Source: Ampelocalamus luodianensis (taxonomy: Eukaryota; Streptophyta; Magnoliopsida; Poales; Poaceae). Taken from it: a stretch of DNA of 64,000 bases. The notes beneath the pieces were generated by a model, which was not told the DNA's origin, searched no databases, and worked only from the letters and a program-made list of their open reading frames with translations. The stretch covers positions 124,001-188,000 of the forward strand of contig JAYEVH010000471.1 in assembly GCA_036346255.1 (NCBI GenBank). The letters are read 5' to 3'. Made by a program: the position numbers and the translations under genes. This document shows, one piece after another, positions 45,754-57,584 of the stretch (within the stretch, counting starts at the first letter, position 1; every line of letters begins with the position of its first letter).

Positions 45754-47093
45754 GGGGGAGTTTTGCTCTTTTGCATTCATTGTATCATAATGCATTTTCA
45801 TTTCTACAACTTGCATTGTAATATAATTTCATGGAGCTTTGATTATTATCCTTGTATGACTTGATTTCATACTTTATACATTGCCATGTCTTGTGTTAGT
45901 GTGCTAAGACTTCTGTTATGGCTTTTCATATGTAGCTTAGTTTTTTTTTTACCATGATAGTTTTATTATCTGTGAGCAATTTGAATCAAAACATATTTTC
46001 TTGAATCTTGTGACTAGTTTTGCTATAGTGATCCTCTCATGATTCACGCCATGTCATATACGCTTAATTGAGTCTTGAATCTGATATGAGTTTTGAAATG
46101 AGCTGAGTCAAGCAAATGAAAAAAATTATAAGATTTTTTGTGCGAAAAAACTGATCTCACCAATTCTTTCTTATGAGACGGCTTGCCATTGTACTAGGCT
46201 TGAACTCAGGGGGAGTTTTGGATGACCTAGATCACTCTCTGAAGCTTTCTTGCTTGGGATGTTCGCGGTAAGGCTTGAGATCTAGCACATTGCTAAGAAA
46301 ACAAAATTATCTTTTGGTTGAAGCTTAAGAGGCAGTTGTGGATGGCTCCTAATCCAGGACTTGCTTTACTAAGATAAAACCTGAAGTCTTTCAGCAAAGT
46401 GCTAAAATATGCTAAAATTCCACTTGCTTGAACAAATTGATTCATAATTGCACTCAAAATGCCCAAAATTGACTCTTTGTCTAATTTCTGGGTTCCATTT
46501 TGCTTATAGCCATGGCGTGACTCCTTTTTGGATACCTTTAGTTAAACTATGATCTTCAACATCTTTACATGCTAAGCCTTTATTTCAACTCAGATTATTG
46601 CTCTGTTGGCTTTAGCTTGCTATATATGTTTTGCCATGATGGAACATCGCTACTTCACATAATATGGCTTGGTGTAATACTTGTCTAGTCTTCTTGGATA
46701 ATTCTCATGGCTCCTGTTACTTAAAAACATGAAAAACAAAAAATTGTAGCCATTCCATTCCATTCATGCTCTATCTTCCTCCATGTATCTTGATGAATCC
46801 ATTGTCAAAGGGGGAGAAAGATTGATAAAAATGCTGTTTTCTTTTAGGTCATATTGAAAACTTGCTCTTTACTATGGACCTTAAGTGAGAATTTCTGATT
46901 TTGAAGCTCTCTTTGCTTCTTCTACCTTATCTCACTTGCTGAAGCTATTTTGAAGCCAACTTGGTCAGTTCCTTGCATTTTCTTGCTTTTAGGACCAAGT
47001 TGTGCCTTTGTGCGAAAAATTGCGTTTCTTTTCTTTCAAACCTCAAAACATTCATTTTTGGGAAATTGTCAATGTGTTCATCAAGGGGGAGAT
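45754..47093 (+). other. Sirevirus 3' non-coding region with repeated polypurine tracts
   Basis: 1.34 kb without a reading frame of note lies between pol and the 3' LTR. Purine tracts built on AGGGGGAG occur at 45752-45760, 46208-46215, 46807-46820 and 47083-47092; the last abuts the LTR and is the functional position. Multiple tracts upstream of the 3' LTR are a known mark of Sireviruses. The env-like frame found in some relatives was not seen. Confidence 0.75.
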
Positions 47094-48984
47094 TGTGAAC
47101 ACCATGAGGATTTGCTCATGATCCTAGGTGATGTTACAATTGGCAATTTGGTTGAAGGTTTGTTGGAATTCTTATTTTAGAATGTTTGACAAGTGTCGGG
47201 ACAATCGGTCATTCAGCGTGTAAGTCGTGGTACGACCATTGTGCGTTGTGTACCGCTTTGAAAAAGCGGTAGTACTCATGATCGGTAATACCGAAAGTTA
47301 CTGGCGGTTGCTTATTTCAGAGCTTGTTTTGGGGATTTTGGGAAATCTCTGAGGCTGCACGACCGCATAATCTTTGAGCGGTACTACCGTGATGCGGTAG
47401 TACCGGGAATGACTTGGCGGTAGTACCGCATTTGCACTGAATGATGATTCTTTCACAGAATTGATTTTGGGATAAGTATATCCATGTTTATCTTTGCATA
47501 TGAGTTGCATATTGCATGTTTTGAGCTAACGTGGGTCAAGTTGTGAAGAACTTGTTCCCGAGACGATTTCTCTGTCTATTATTGCCGCGTGTGTCTTGAA
47601 GGTCAATGATGGTCAACGGCGAGAGGATCGGGACTAAGCTTGGAGAGCGAGGTCCGTAACGATCATGGATGCCGGTGAGGTCAAGTGGCTCAAGCGTGGC
47701 GCAGAATGGGCGAGGATGACCGAACAGGCGATTCGGCTGCGACGGTTGATCAAGGCTGCGGGGTCGGTGCAAGTGCCTTGGAGGTTCCGGATGGGATTGG
47801 ACGGGAGAGACTTGCCGACATGATGAGAGCCGTTGATCAACCTACACGTGGCGGAGCGCGCGTTGTTTCGACAGATTGGACTCGGTCCATGGAGAAGGAT
47901 CGAGAAGGGTATTTTGGTAATTTCACCAAATACTGGCTTTGTGACTTGTTGGCTAAACGCGGCGCTTGAGAAGCGGTTTAGGTCAAGTGGAGATGAAGAC
48001 GACGCTTTAAAATGCGTGCGTATGTTAACCCGTTGTGTGTTAGGGTTTGTGGGTGCCCTAAGTGGAATATTCCTAGATGCTAGCCTCTAGTATAAATAGA
48101 GAGGGGCTGCCACAATGACCCCAAGCACTTCATTGAGAAAAACCTAAGTTGTTTAGGGCTTAGGAGAGAAGGAAAGAGAGGTTAGGGTTCTAGGGATTGT
48201 TTGATTGTGTGCTCATGTATTGAGTTGTGTTCTCCTTATGGGAGTGGTCAGAATCAACAACAATCACGAATCAATCCATGGATGATTGCCCAAAGATGTG
48301 TCTCTTTGTGTTCTTCCTTCTTGTTTTATGATTTTGAGTCCATTTTTGATCCTTTGGTTTTTGGTTGATCTCTTGCCCTCTTCTACCTTGCTGTGATGTG
48401 TGGGAATACATCTATGGTCATCTAGATCATCCATCTCCCACGAGCAAGTGTTGGATCGAGTTTTTCGTTTTTGCTCCGTTTTGAACCCTCCTTCGGTAAA
48501 ATTGAAAAAGGTCAGAACTTTGATGTGGATCTTCACGATCGTCACTTGGAATAGGTTCCTGACTTCCTTAGGAAGGTGTGTTTCAAATTTCGTGAAGTTT
48601 GGAGTTACGGTTCAAAAGTTACGTCGATTTTTGTTTTCGTTTACAAGCTGTTTACTATTCATTCGCCTAATTTTACTGTTCATCGCGGTATGACCGGCAA
48701 TTTATTCACGTGGTTTTGTAGTCTGAGTCTGGACGATCGCATTTATTCACAGATATGACCGGTATTGTTCATCAAGATCGCTTATTAGGCTAATTTTTGT
48801 GTTTTTGATCGTTTCTTTTGGGAGTTTGAAGGAGAATCAGTACAAGACTTCCACTGTGCTTATATATATTGATCTTCATAGTTTATATAGCTATTGGAGT
48901 CAATATTATGTTTGAATCCGATCTTAAAGAGAAAAATTGATTAAGCCCCTATTCACCCCCTCTAGTCGTCTTTCCGATCCTACA
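47094..48984 (+). repeat. 3' LTR of the Sirevirus
   Basis: 1891 bp, TGTGAACACC to CCTACA, matching the 5' LTR. The hairpin CGGTACTACCG / CGGTAGTACCG at 47379-47405 and a third copy at 47418-47428 are intact here. TATA box at 48091-48099. The right flank, AGATC (48985-48989), is gag of element E; the matching left copy has been lost. Confidence 0.92.
48091..48099 (+). promoter_or_regulatory. TATA box of the Sirevirus 3' LTR
   Basis: TATAAATAG in the same context as 38955-38963. In a 3' LTR it can start transcripts that read rightwards into flanking DNA, here antisense through element E. Confidence 0.7.
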
Positions 48985-49527
48985 AGATCACTTAAGAATC
49001 TATTCTCTGTAGCTTTATAATGTTCCTCTAAACAACAACGCAATAAATGAGTTTTCAATTCATGATAGTATTCTCTTACAGTTCTACTACCTTGTTTTAA
49101 TCGTTGCAATCTTCCTAGCAAATAATCAACATGAAATTTAGGAACGAACTCATCTCTCAAAAGTTTCTTTAATGCATTCCAAGTTTGAGGCACTCTTCTA
49201 TGTCTACAAAGATACTTCCACCAAAGTATTGCCTCTTCAACAAAAACACTAGTGGCAGCTCTAATCTTTTACCTATCAGACCAATCATAATATTCAAATT
49301 CTTTGTCTAATGCTATCTCCCAGTCAACATAGGCATCAGGATCAAATTTGCCAACAAAGGAATGCACAATGAGTTTAGTTTTACCAGACGTACTATCACG
49401 ATCAGGTATCTCCATGACGGGCAATCTTGTCTCAAGCTTGAATCTTTCATGCAGACTTTCTTGCACTCTGTGCAATGGATCGAAGAAGACGTGGATCTAT
49501 CTTATAATCACCCTGTGAACCTGCCAT
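48985..49527 (-). pseudogene. gag of gypsy element E, 5' part, cut by the Sirevirus
   Basis: The ATG at 49527 starts MAGSQGDYKIDPRLL. A frameshift occurs near 49460, after which the frame 49475-49269 reads FDPDAYVDWEIALDKEFEYY. A TAA at 49269-49271 breaks it, and the same frame continues as VFVEEAILWWKYL, TWNALKKLLRDEFVPKF and LKQGSRTVREYYHELKTHL. This is the retrotransposon gag (capsid) domain of Ty3/gypsy elements. It stops at 48985, where the Sirevirus LTR begins; the rest of gag and all pol were not found elsewhere. Confidence 0.82.
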
Positions 49528-50615
49528 AGTTAGTAGAAAACAAGGAAACAAATTAGAAGTATATGTTCCTATCAACTACTAGGATCTGGAGGCTTAAAGT
49601 CGCTCACACTCAAGCTTGTACCAAGTTCTTACCAAGCAAAACAGATGGTGATCAACAACTAGTGTCGGTGTCAAACACTCTCTGAAGATTGACAAGGCAA
49701 TTGCAAGCAACTGGTACCTGTACAATGGTAGAAGGTGGAGCTAGGATAGGCTTCAATATGGTAGCAAGGATTAGCAACAATCAAATTAGTAATTACAAAG
49801 TTGAAAAATTGTTCAAAGTACTATTCAATGTTGCTGATCCTAGTCTAGAAAAAATTACCTAATCAAAGCTTATCAAGAGAAGTGTATGAACGCACACACA
49901 AAGATCAATATGACTTGATATAAGTAAAGGAAAATCACACACCAAGTGCTAGGAGAGATGCTAGCAAACTAATCAAACTTATATGTAGGGCACAAGATTG
50001 TTCACACGATGTAGAGCTCAAAAAACATAATAACATGCAATGTAAAGCGCCATCTAGTTTAAGCAAGAATCAACAACCAGTCTCAAGAGATAAAATATCA
50101 AAGTTTTATATGGCTTATATATGCTCATTTGAAAGGTTTTGATGAGATCTACAACTTTGCGATTGAGGCAAAACCCAAATTCGAAGGAAGACAGAAAGAA
50201 ATGGCAAAAATAGAAACCGAAAACTTGCGACGCAAATTCAAGGCTGAATATAGCGATTTTGGGGCCCTGGAATATGGTCGCAAATAACAGCAAAGTGTTC
50301 ACTTTTTTTGGTTGGGATTAGAGGAGTTCTAACCTATGAAGTTTCTATTTTAGATGCAAAAATTAAGAACCCTAAAAGAACGATCAAGCGATGCGAAGGA
50401 AACATGAGATGCAACTCGACAAAGACCAACTAGACTCCAACTAGAACTAGAATTCAGCAACTAGACATAACCATGCAACCAAGAATTCAACAATGCAAAT
50501 TGCTGAAAAGAAAATTGCAAAGCACAGATTGGTTTCAACAGGATGAATTAACCCTATTTTTTATTTTTTTCATGGACTATAGGTAGAGGAAAAAATTTCT
50601 CACCAATGAACGAAA
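49528..50615 (-). other. 5' leader of gypsy element E
   Basis: About 1.1 kb of AT-rich sequence between the primer site and the gag ATG. No conserved frame; the minus-strand frame at 50302-50054 has no recognisable domain. Leaders of this position usually hold the packaging signal. Confidence 0.5.
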
Positions 50616-50627
50616 GCTCTGATACCA
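50616..50627 (-). other. Initiator tRNA-Met primer-binding site of element E
   Basis: On the minus strand TGGTATCAGAGC follows the LTR end (ACATCA at 50630) after a GG spacer. It is a perfect copy of the site in the Sirevirus. Confidence 0.9.
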
Positions 50628-50629
50628 CC

Positions 50630-51482
50630 TGATGTGACAATGGATGTCCCCATCTTTCGATGAGAAGGATAATTTCAATTTGGTTGAGATGACACACAAT
50701 TCGGCTACCAATCGTATACGACCAACATGCCCAGCAATCGCTGAACCAACTCTGTGATTGTTATCAACCTTGTTAGAAGCATGATCGACTTGATCATGAA
50801 GGTCTATTCCTACATACAATCAAAGAATAAGCAAGAACAAGATAATAAGCAATCTGAAATTGCAAATAGGATTGACGTAATCGATAATGTAGGATTCTAA
50901 AGTAGTCCTTTACGGTTGGTCTAGTCGACACACGAAGAACAAGACTTTTCACAATGGCGAAACTGAGCAAACGAAATCCACCAAACCCTAAGGGTGGCAG
51001 CCACTATGTATAGGAGGAAGAGGCGAAGGGAGGGACGGTGGTACTGTTCACATGTGAACAATACAGGCTACCTAAGGTTGCAAGGCCCATGGGCCCAAGT
51101 GGACTCAGAAATAGTGTCAGACTGTTTTGGTGATTGTGGCGCGCTCAGAAGGAATTTAGAGATGGGGCTAGATCCGTTGGAAAGAGGACAAGATAAGCTT
51201 TCCATCAAGTACTCGTGGACCTCCAACGGACTCCGTATGTGAAAGTTATGTATGTTTGAAGTCAATGCTATCTCCAAAGGCCGAATTGGATTCCATAACG
51301 TATCCAACTTGAACCCTTTATGTGTCGATGCATTCCTCCTTGTATAGCTGCACAAATATATATTTTAATTATTAGGTAGCTTCATATTCTCATTTAAAAC
51401 AAATTGAACCTAAAGGAACGGATTCACCTTTTGTTCAATCTTGGGAACTATGGTCGTATGCATTTGTGGCATGGTCACATCA
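50630..51482 (-). repeat. 5' LTR of gypsy element E
   Basis: 853 bp with termini TGATGTGAC and GTCACATCA. Homologous along its length to 15082-15921; differences are scattered substitutions, indicating an older insertion than the elements nested inside it. Confidence 0.9.
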
Positions 51483-51487
51483 CCGAA
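51483..51487. repeat. Right target-site duplication CCGAA of element E
   Basis: Directly follows the LTR terminus and equals 15077-15081. Confidence 0.85.
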
Positions 51488-54400
51488 CCCTCTGGTACCA
51501 GGTGCAAAGAACGTGTCGTCCGATGTAGGCTCATCCTCTATTTTTGAATAACAATTTAAGCAAGATTAAGTATATTGTGTACTCAGCAAGACTTGTAGTG
51601 TGTCGCAAAAATTTATATATATGCATGGCTAACAAGGAATGAGGCTCTATGCTACAAGTTGTTTTTAGCATTAAACAAGTTTTATTTGCAATATCCACAT
51701 GCAGTATTTTCCAACGGGAGTTTAAAGAGTAGTTAAGTAAGTAAAGAATCAACAAATAAGTACTTGATAAATAACAAATCACAACTCTCCTCAGCTGCAA
51801 TCAACTTCTTATTTTTAGACATGGTTCTCAACTCAAATATCAACAATAAAACCCTTCCCTCATTTTCCATCAAGAACCGTTATTACAAAAACCAAGACTA
51901 TACCCGATATGACTACACTAAGCATGCTCATGACCGCAAGCACGGCTATTTAAATAGGTTTACACTCTGCAGAGGTCACTACTACAGAAAAGGTCATCAC
52001 AGATAGTTCATAATAATCATCATAGATGATTTTCTGAACCGTCTGACTTTATGGGTTAGTAATGACATGAGGTCATCACAAAATGGTTTTTGAACCGTCT
52101 GTAAAAAAACTATCATAGACGGTTCTAAACAATAACCATCTATGATAATCAATTGTCACAGACTGTTCTTATGTAGAATCGTCTATGAAAATAGACTATC
52201 ACAGATGGTTCTTGTTGGACAGTTTTTGTAAACGGTTTTTGTAATAGTTTTTTCTATTGAAAAAAATCGAATTCTGAGCCAAACCAATCAATTGTTGGAC
52301 AGTTGGACCCGAGTATCTAGATATGGTTGATTACACAATCTAGAATGAAAGAAAACTCAAACTAGACGGCGAACGAATGGCGAAAACGGGTGTTGAAACT
52401 TCGGAGGTCGTTTTAGGCCATAAATGACCTTTTTTTGATTTTTTACTTTCCAGATTTGTAACTTTTGAAATTATGTAGAGGCCCTTGCAAAATGAATTTA
52501 ACATGAACTTATGATTTTTGGATGCAACTTTTTGTTAGCTTTCCAACGAGCCAAAAAACATCATAATCCGAGTTCGTATGCAAAAGTTATGGTTGTTTTA
52601 CCGAACAGTGCGCGAAACCAAAATCTGTTTGGGTTCAGATTTATGGCTGGGGAGGAAAATGAGTCCGAGACGAAGAGGCAAATGATGGCACAGTACTTAG
52701 AGTCGGGATCTTTGAGGTGCTCGCTATCGATGTCCATGAGCTTCATCTCAAAATCCGCAATCTTATCTTGATCTATTTATTTACAAGAAAACCACGGTCA
52801 CCACTAAGAGCCACCAAAAGCAACATGGTAGGGGGAGGCGACAAGCGATTGATCACTTACTAGCACGGGTCTTGCGCGCCCCTCCTCCTCCTCCTCGTCG
52901 TCTGCTGTGTCTCCTCACCGAACCGTGCCGGGGAATAGAGAGCGGTCGCTGGAGCTCACCGTGGGGAGGGGAGAGGGAGAGACTGATGAAAGACAAGGCG
53001 GGGGTGGCTATAATATATAAGGACACCAAAACATTTCGCCTCCTGCGCTGTGAATCACAGACGGTTTCAAACAAAAACCGTCTGTGATGACCATAATATC
53101 ATAAACGGTTTTCAACATGAACTGTCTGTGATATTATGGTCATCACAGACGGTTTTTAGCGCAGCCAGTAACATAGACGGTCGTAAAACCAAAATCGTCT
53201 GCGATTGTATTTAATACAAACGGTTTTGGTCAACCATCTGTGATGAGGTGTCCAGTATTAGCCTTTTTATAGTAGTGGATGTACAACTTTACCCATAATA
53301 TACGAATTCTGTAGTTTGTTCAGCATCCGTCGATACACTGCTTACTACCTTTGGTAAGCAGTATAGAGCATGTATCGAAGCCTTTACATCACCTAGTCCT
53401 AACCTTGCACAAGCCCAGTGAATGAACACCCTCACTTCACCCGGGTATACCTCTATCTCAGTGAGGCATTCACCGTTGTGTTGGAAGGCTTTATTCCCAA
53501 CGCCTCAGTGAAGGGAGCCCCTTCGAGCATGACTACACCTGTCATGCTCATACTACCACGACCTACCAACGTACAAGGCTAGTTTTCAATGACTTAATTA
53601 GCTAAGGCCATCTAATACTGACACATGTGGTTATACGCTTAAGTTTTAGATTGGGAGCACCGACGTTCAGTCCTTAATTGACCCAGGCGAGGATCCTCCC
53701 TATCTACTTGTAAGATACACCTCTCACACTTCTCAAAATATAATATAACTCGCCCGCGTCGCAAACTAAGTTTTTCATTTTCATTTTTATACAAAAATAA
53801 CAGAGGTAAAACCTTTTAGACTATCATTTCAAAACTCCAAATTTTATGTTCATCATGTCATCCTTTTAGCAAATTTTAGTAAAGACTATAGCTTGTCTAA
53901 GCAATTGTGCGATACTCACACTCGAAATTCCCAAATTGACATCATCTATTGTCTATAACATATAGTCATGGCTACAATAGTAAGGATATCAATATTTCAA
54001 GGATGTTCATGCATTGAATAGGATTACGACTACCGTTATCCCCGAATATAACAACTTTAATCAAACATACACGCATGCATAATAGATTATGCAAAAATAA
54101 GTACAATAGCTAAAATAGTAGGATCAAAATGGTCAAAGGAGGTGCTTGCCTTGCTCTGGTTGCTCTGAATAAGAGGATGAAGGATCGTCGTAAATTTCGT
54201 TCGAGATATCGACGTCCATTCAAAAAGAGCCGATAGCAAATTAAATATAGAATAATAATTTCAACATCAACAAAATCCAAATATTTTTGCATCTTCAGAT
54301 AGAGCATGATTTTAGATGATTTTATATAAAAATATTCATTTAATTTGGAGTTTGTATGCAAAACTTATTAACATTTCAATTTGCTTTGGTTTTGAAGTTC

Positions 54401-56170
54401 TAGAAATTAATAAAAGGGTGACGTCGAAAGCATATTCTCTGAGGTTTACACTTTCCAACAAAGAAATCATATATTTTCTGAGTTCTACTAAGGTTTACGC
54501 TTTCCAATAGAGAAAGTGTATTTTTCTCTGAACTGAAAGCAGTTTTTCTCATTTTTTCGAATTTTGTTAACTTACATGTGGGGCCTACTTGTCAATCTCT
54601 CATAGTTTTCTTTTCTAGATTTTTATTTATAAAATAGAGACGGTCCCACGTGTCATAGACTCATTATTTATTAACTAAATGATTAAACCTATTTTTTATT
54701 TTAATTATCTGATGACTGGTGTCCACATGTCAGTCTCTCGGGTTTTAAAACATAAAACCGAGAATAGTGCGTGGTCCCACATGTCAGTGACTCATTTACT
54801 AAAAACATTTAAAAATAGATTTATGTTAATCTTTTCGACTGGTCCCACCTGTCATATACTTATTACACTTAACCACATCATTTAGTGTTAAGCTAATACT
54901 CAACCTGAGTGGGATCCACTATCAGTGAGAGAGTGGAGAAAGGAACAGAGGTGCGCGCGGCTGAGCGCCATGGCGAGCTTGTAGGCAGTGAACGGCGTAG
55001 TGACTTGGCTCGGGGATGGACAAAATGGGTTCCCCTCTCGACGGTGATCCCATCGGTTGGTGGTGGAGGCCGGAGAGATGGACAGAGGCAGCACTACGCC
55101 AGCTCGATGTGGCGAGGTGCTTCGGGTCCGCGACGGCTTTGGCGATGGAGGCTTCCTTCAAGCTAAAGGAGATGCGTACCGGACTCAGTGACAGGTGATG
55201 CTAATGGGCTAGGCACGAGGACCTAGGGTCACCGGAGGTGAGACGACGATGGTTTCCATGGTGGCGTCGTGATGGCTATGGTGAATTCTACACTACGCTT
55301 GGTAACATCCCAATCTAACGTGCGCAATAGTTCTAGGAGACTACTAGAAGCTCACCAAGGACCTTGATTGTGTCGGGGGATGACCAGAGTAGCTTGGCGA
55401 CGTTGAACAGCGGTGGCACAGAGGAGGCTCACGGTGATGTGTGCTATGGCGATGGAGATACTACAAGGAGGTGCGTATTAACTACAAGGAGGATAGAAGG
55501 AATTTTCTAGTGACTCACAAGGTGACAGCAATCGGTGAAAATGGCTACGGTGGCCGAATTCGGGGAAGATCTCAATTTTCGTAATTCTCTAAGCTTGGGT
55601 CCACATTAAGCAAGGAAGGAGCATTAAGTGGAGTATGGAACACGATATGATGTGGTTAGGTGAGGTTCAAGCTCACCAGAGTATCGAGAACGCAAAGGTC
55701 CGAATCGGGATGTGCGCTGGAGACAAAGTAGATGACAGCGCGACCACGCTATGGGGCTCCCGGAGCTACATCAAGCAAGGAAGGAGTATCAGTGAGGTAA
55801 GGGACACATGGTGACGTAGGTGGCAATGGCAAGGAAGCTCACCAGAGCAAATGGCGGTGTGAGACTTGCTCACCGACGTCGAGAACGGCGCTCTTGTTCC
55901 CGACGAAGCAAAGCATGGGATGCTCTGATTCTGTGTGACAAGCGAGAATGGCGAGCTAAGGAGCTCGTGACGCAGTGAGTGTCTTAAATGTGGCTGAGAA
56001 TGGCGCGAGAGAAGCGACGAGAAAACGGCACGACGTACGGGTTTCTCGCACCGAGCTTCGGTATCGTCGTCGATGCAGGATAACGGCACGTCGACCGGGC
56101 AGCTAGCATGGGCAACGGCAGACGGAGGTGACGGGGGCAGGTGAGCATCGAAACAGTGAGCGTCAAAATG
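51488..56170 (-). repeat. Remainder of LTR family D, with a CACTA insertion
   Basis: This continues 14758-15081. Text at 51940-51976 plus 53278-53400 (ACTCTGCAGAGGT then GTACAACTTTACCCA) matches the family B LTR near 11240-11350 in the same orientation, so D and B are related. AT-rich sequence to ~54890 is followed by a GC-rich part (54900-56170) that I take as the U3/leader end, though this border is inferred. The long minus-strand frame at 56416-55766 crosses from this LTR into antisense LINE sequence and is not called. No other gene is seen. Confidence 0.5.
51977..53277. mobile_element. Non-autonomous CACTA (En/Spm) transposon, 1.3 kb
   Basis: The left end is CACTACTACAGAAAAGG and the right end, inverted, CACTACTATAAAAAGG. 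Flanks are GGT (51974-51976) and GAT (53278-53280), a 3-bp target duplication with one mismatch; the uninterrupted relative at 11245 supports this as the insertion point. Subterminal repeats of ATCACAGACGGTT and its inverse crowd both ends (51990-52230 and 53050-53240), as expected for transposase binding. No transposase is present. The interior (52240-53040) is unlike the ends and contains two short frames (52511-52771 plus, and its antisense) with no family I know. Confidence 0.85.
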
Positions 56171-56174
56171 GCAG

Positions 56175-56595
56175 GCGAAGGCTTCTACCAGTCTTGTTGG
56201 CAGATTATACAGACAGACGTCATGGCAGTGATCCAATCTTTCTATGACCTTCCGGCCAATTAGTTTGACACACGGGGTTATTAAGATCATCTCCAAGACA
56301 TTGGCCAACCGACTCAGGCCATTCATGACCTCCCTCGCCTCGGCCGCCCCAAGTGCCTTCATCAAAGAGCGAAGCGTCCATGACAATTTCTTGTATGATC
56401 CATCTTGACAGGTCAAACTACGTACTTCCTAACAGCACTGAGAGCGCCTAAGGGCTCCCTCAAGTCCATCGACAAAATAAGGAGGTTTCCTTGGACAGGG
56501 GTGCGATGGTCTCGGGAGACAACTGCAAAATCAATTGGGTGACAGTATGCAGACCAAAAAGTCAAGGAGGACTTGGAATTCTACACAAATCTAAG
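56175..56595 (+). pseudogene. L1-type LINE reverse transcriptase fragment, internally deleted
   Basis: Three pieces in order and in different frames: FYQSCWQIIQTDVMAVIQ (56173-56226), FRPISLTHGVIKIISKTLAN followed by SAFIKERSVHDNFLY (about 56240-56397), and YFLTALRAPKGSLKSIDKIR then INWVTVCRPKSQGGLGI (about 56421-56583). They correspond to early, middle and late parts of a plant L1 reverse transcriptase and its C-terminal region; the catalytic part between the second and third is missing. No poly-A tail is seen. Confidence 0.8.
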
Positions 56596-56599
56596 GTCA

Positions 56600-57072
56600 T
56601 ATTGACCCATCTTTCATCCACGAGTATGCTTTTGGATCAAGTTTGGGTTTCTCTCCGGTTTTGTGCCTTCTTGCTTTCAATCAAGAAATTCGTGGAACCT
56701 CGGCTAAGATCGTCTCAATCTTCGATTAGAATAGGTTTCTGACCTTCTTGTTAACTATGTTTGAAATCTCAGGCGATTTAGATCATTAGGTCAAAAGTTA
56801 GGTTGATTTGTGGATCTATCGTCATGCTGATTTTCAGTCAGCGGTCAAACCGGCCTCACGAGTGATTAGAGTCCGATCGACTTAGACTCGCGGTCGACCG
56901 GCTGAGGGTGTTGAGCTTTGGTTCTCTCGGTGTCAACTCAAGTCTTTCGCTGCGATATTGAGACTTTGATCTTCATAGTTGTCATAGCTATTTGAGTAAA
57001 AATTAAGTTAAATATTGGATATGAAAAAAAGTAGGTCCTATTCACCTTTCTAGTCACTATTTCGATCCAACA
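56600..57072 (+). repeat. Decayed 3' part of a copia LTR
   Basis: It is weakly similar to the last ~450 bp of the Sirevirus LTRs: AATAGGTTTCTGACCTTCTT, GATCTTCATAGTTGTCATAG, and the end CCTATTCAC...GATCCAACA at 57072. Divergence is far higher than between the Sirevirus LTRs, so it is an older or different family. It marks the boundary between repeats and the MADS-box gene. Confidence 0.6.
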
Positions 57073-57584
57073 CAATTACGGTGTTCCCGCGCATAATGGA
57101 GCTTGACCAGAAAATATCAACTTTTAAGCACAATACTCTAATTTTGAGGTATAAACTAATTGACTTTTACCGCAATACGTAGCATAAACATTTTGCTTCC
57201 TATTTACACGTAAACTTGTCAAAACAGAAGGGAGGCCGCTACATACCTACATGGCTACACAACCACACTGTAGACTTCCAAGAAGTGCCACAAACATGCA
57301 TGCATGAAGAAAATAAATCAAACATCGGGAATTAATTAGCATTGTCAGAATGCATGCAGCTAATTAATCAATAGGTTTTTACTTAATTTTATCAAAGTGA
57401 TATGTAGCATTCATCAGTACTTCTGAAAAATTTTGGTAGCTTGGATAATTAACAAAAAACAGCGCACACATATTAATTATAAGCTAGATGGATGGTAAGA
57501 ACATTCAGAGGTAACACTGCCCAGCTTCTGGCTAGATATATCAGCAGTCACAGTCTGTAGTTGAGTGACAGCTCATACAGGTCG
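57073..57584 (-). other. 3' flank and probable 3' UTR of the MADS-box gene
   Basis: AT-rich single-copy-looking sequence. The 3' UTR should lie just below 57585, but no canonical AATAAA was found on the minus strand close to the stop, so the transcript end is not placed. No repeat was recognised. Confidence 0.5.

Larger units (their letters stand above)
15082..51482 (-). mobile_element. Ty3/gypsy element E, minus strand, expanded by nested insertions
   Basis: Both LTRs are present (15082-15921 and 50630-51482) with matching ends TGATGTGAC and GTCACATCA (one difference at the left copy) and the same CCGAA duplication outside. In minus orientation the order is 5' LTR, Met-type primer site, leader, gag (49527-48985), [gap], terminal reading frame (16494-15914), polypurine tract, 3' LTR. 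The pol region is missing; in its place lie family C, chromovirus A and the Sirevirus array. Only about 4 kb of the 36.4 kb is E itself. Confidence 0.85.

Noticed and set aside
55307..55320. GGTAACATCCCAAT, resembling an LTR start
   Set aside because: The leading TG is not in place (GGTAAC) and the following text does not match any LTR here.
55766..56416. 216-codon minus-strand frame
   Set aside because: Its first third is the antisense of the LINE reverse transcriptase and the rest is LTR D; no domain.
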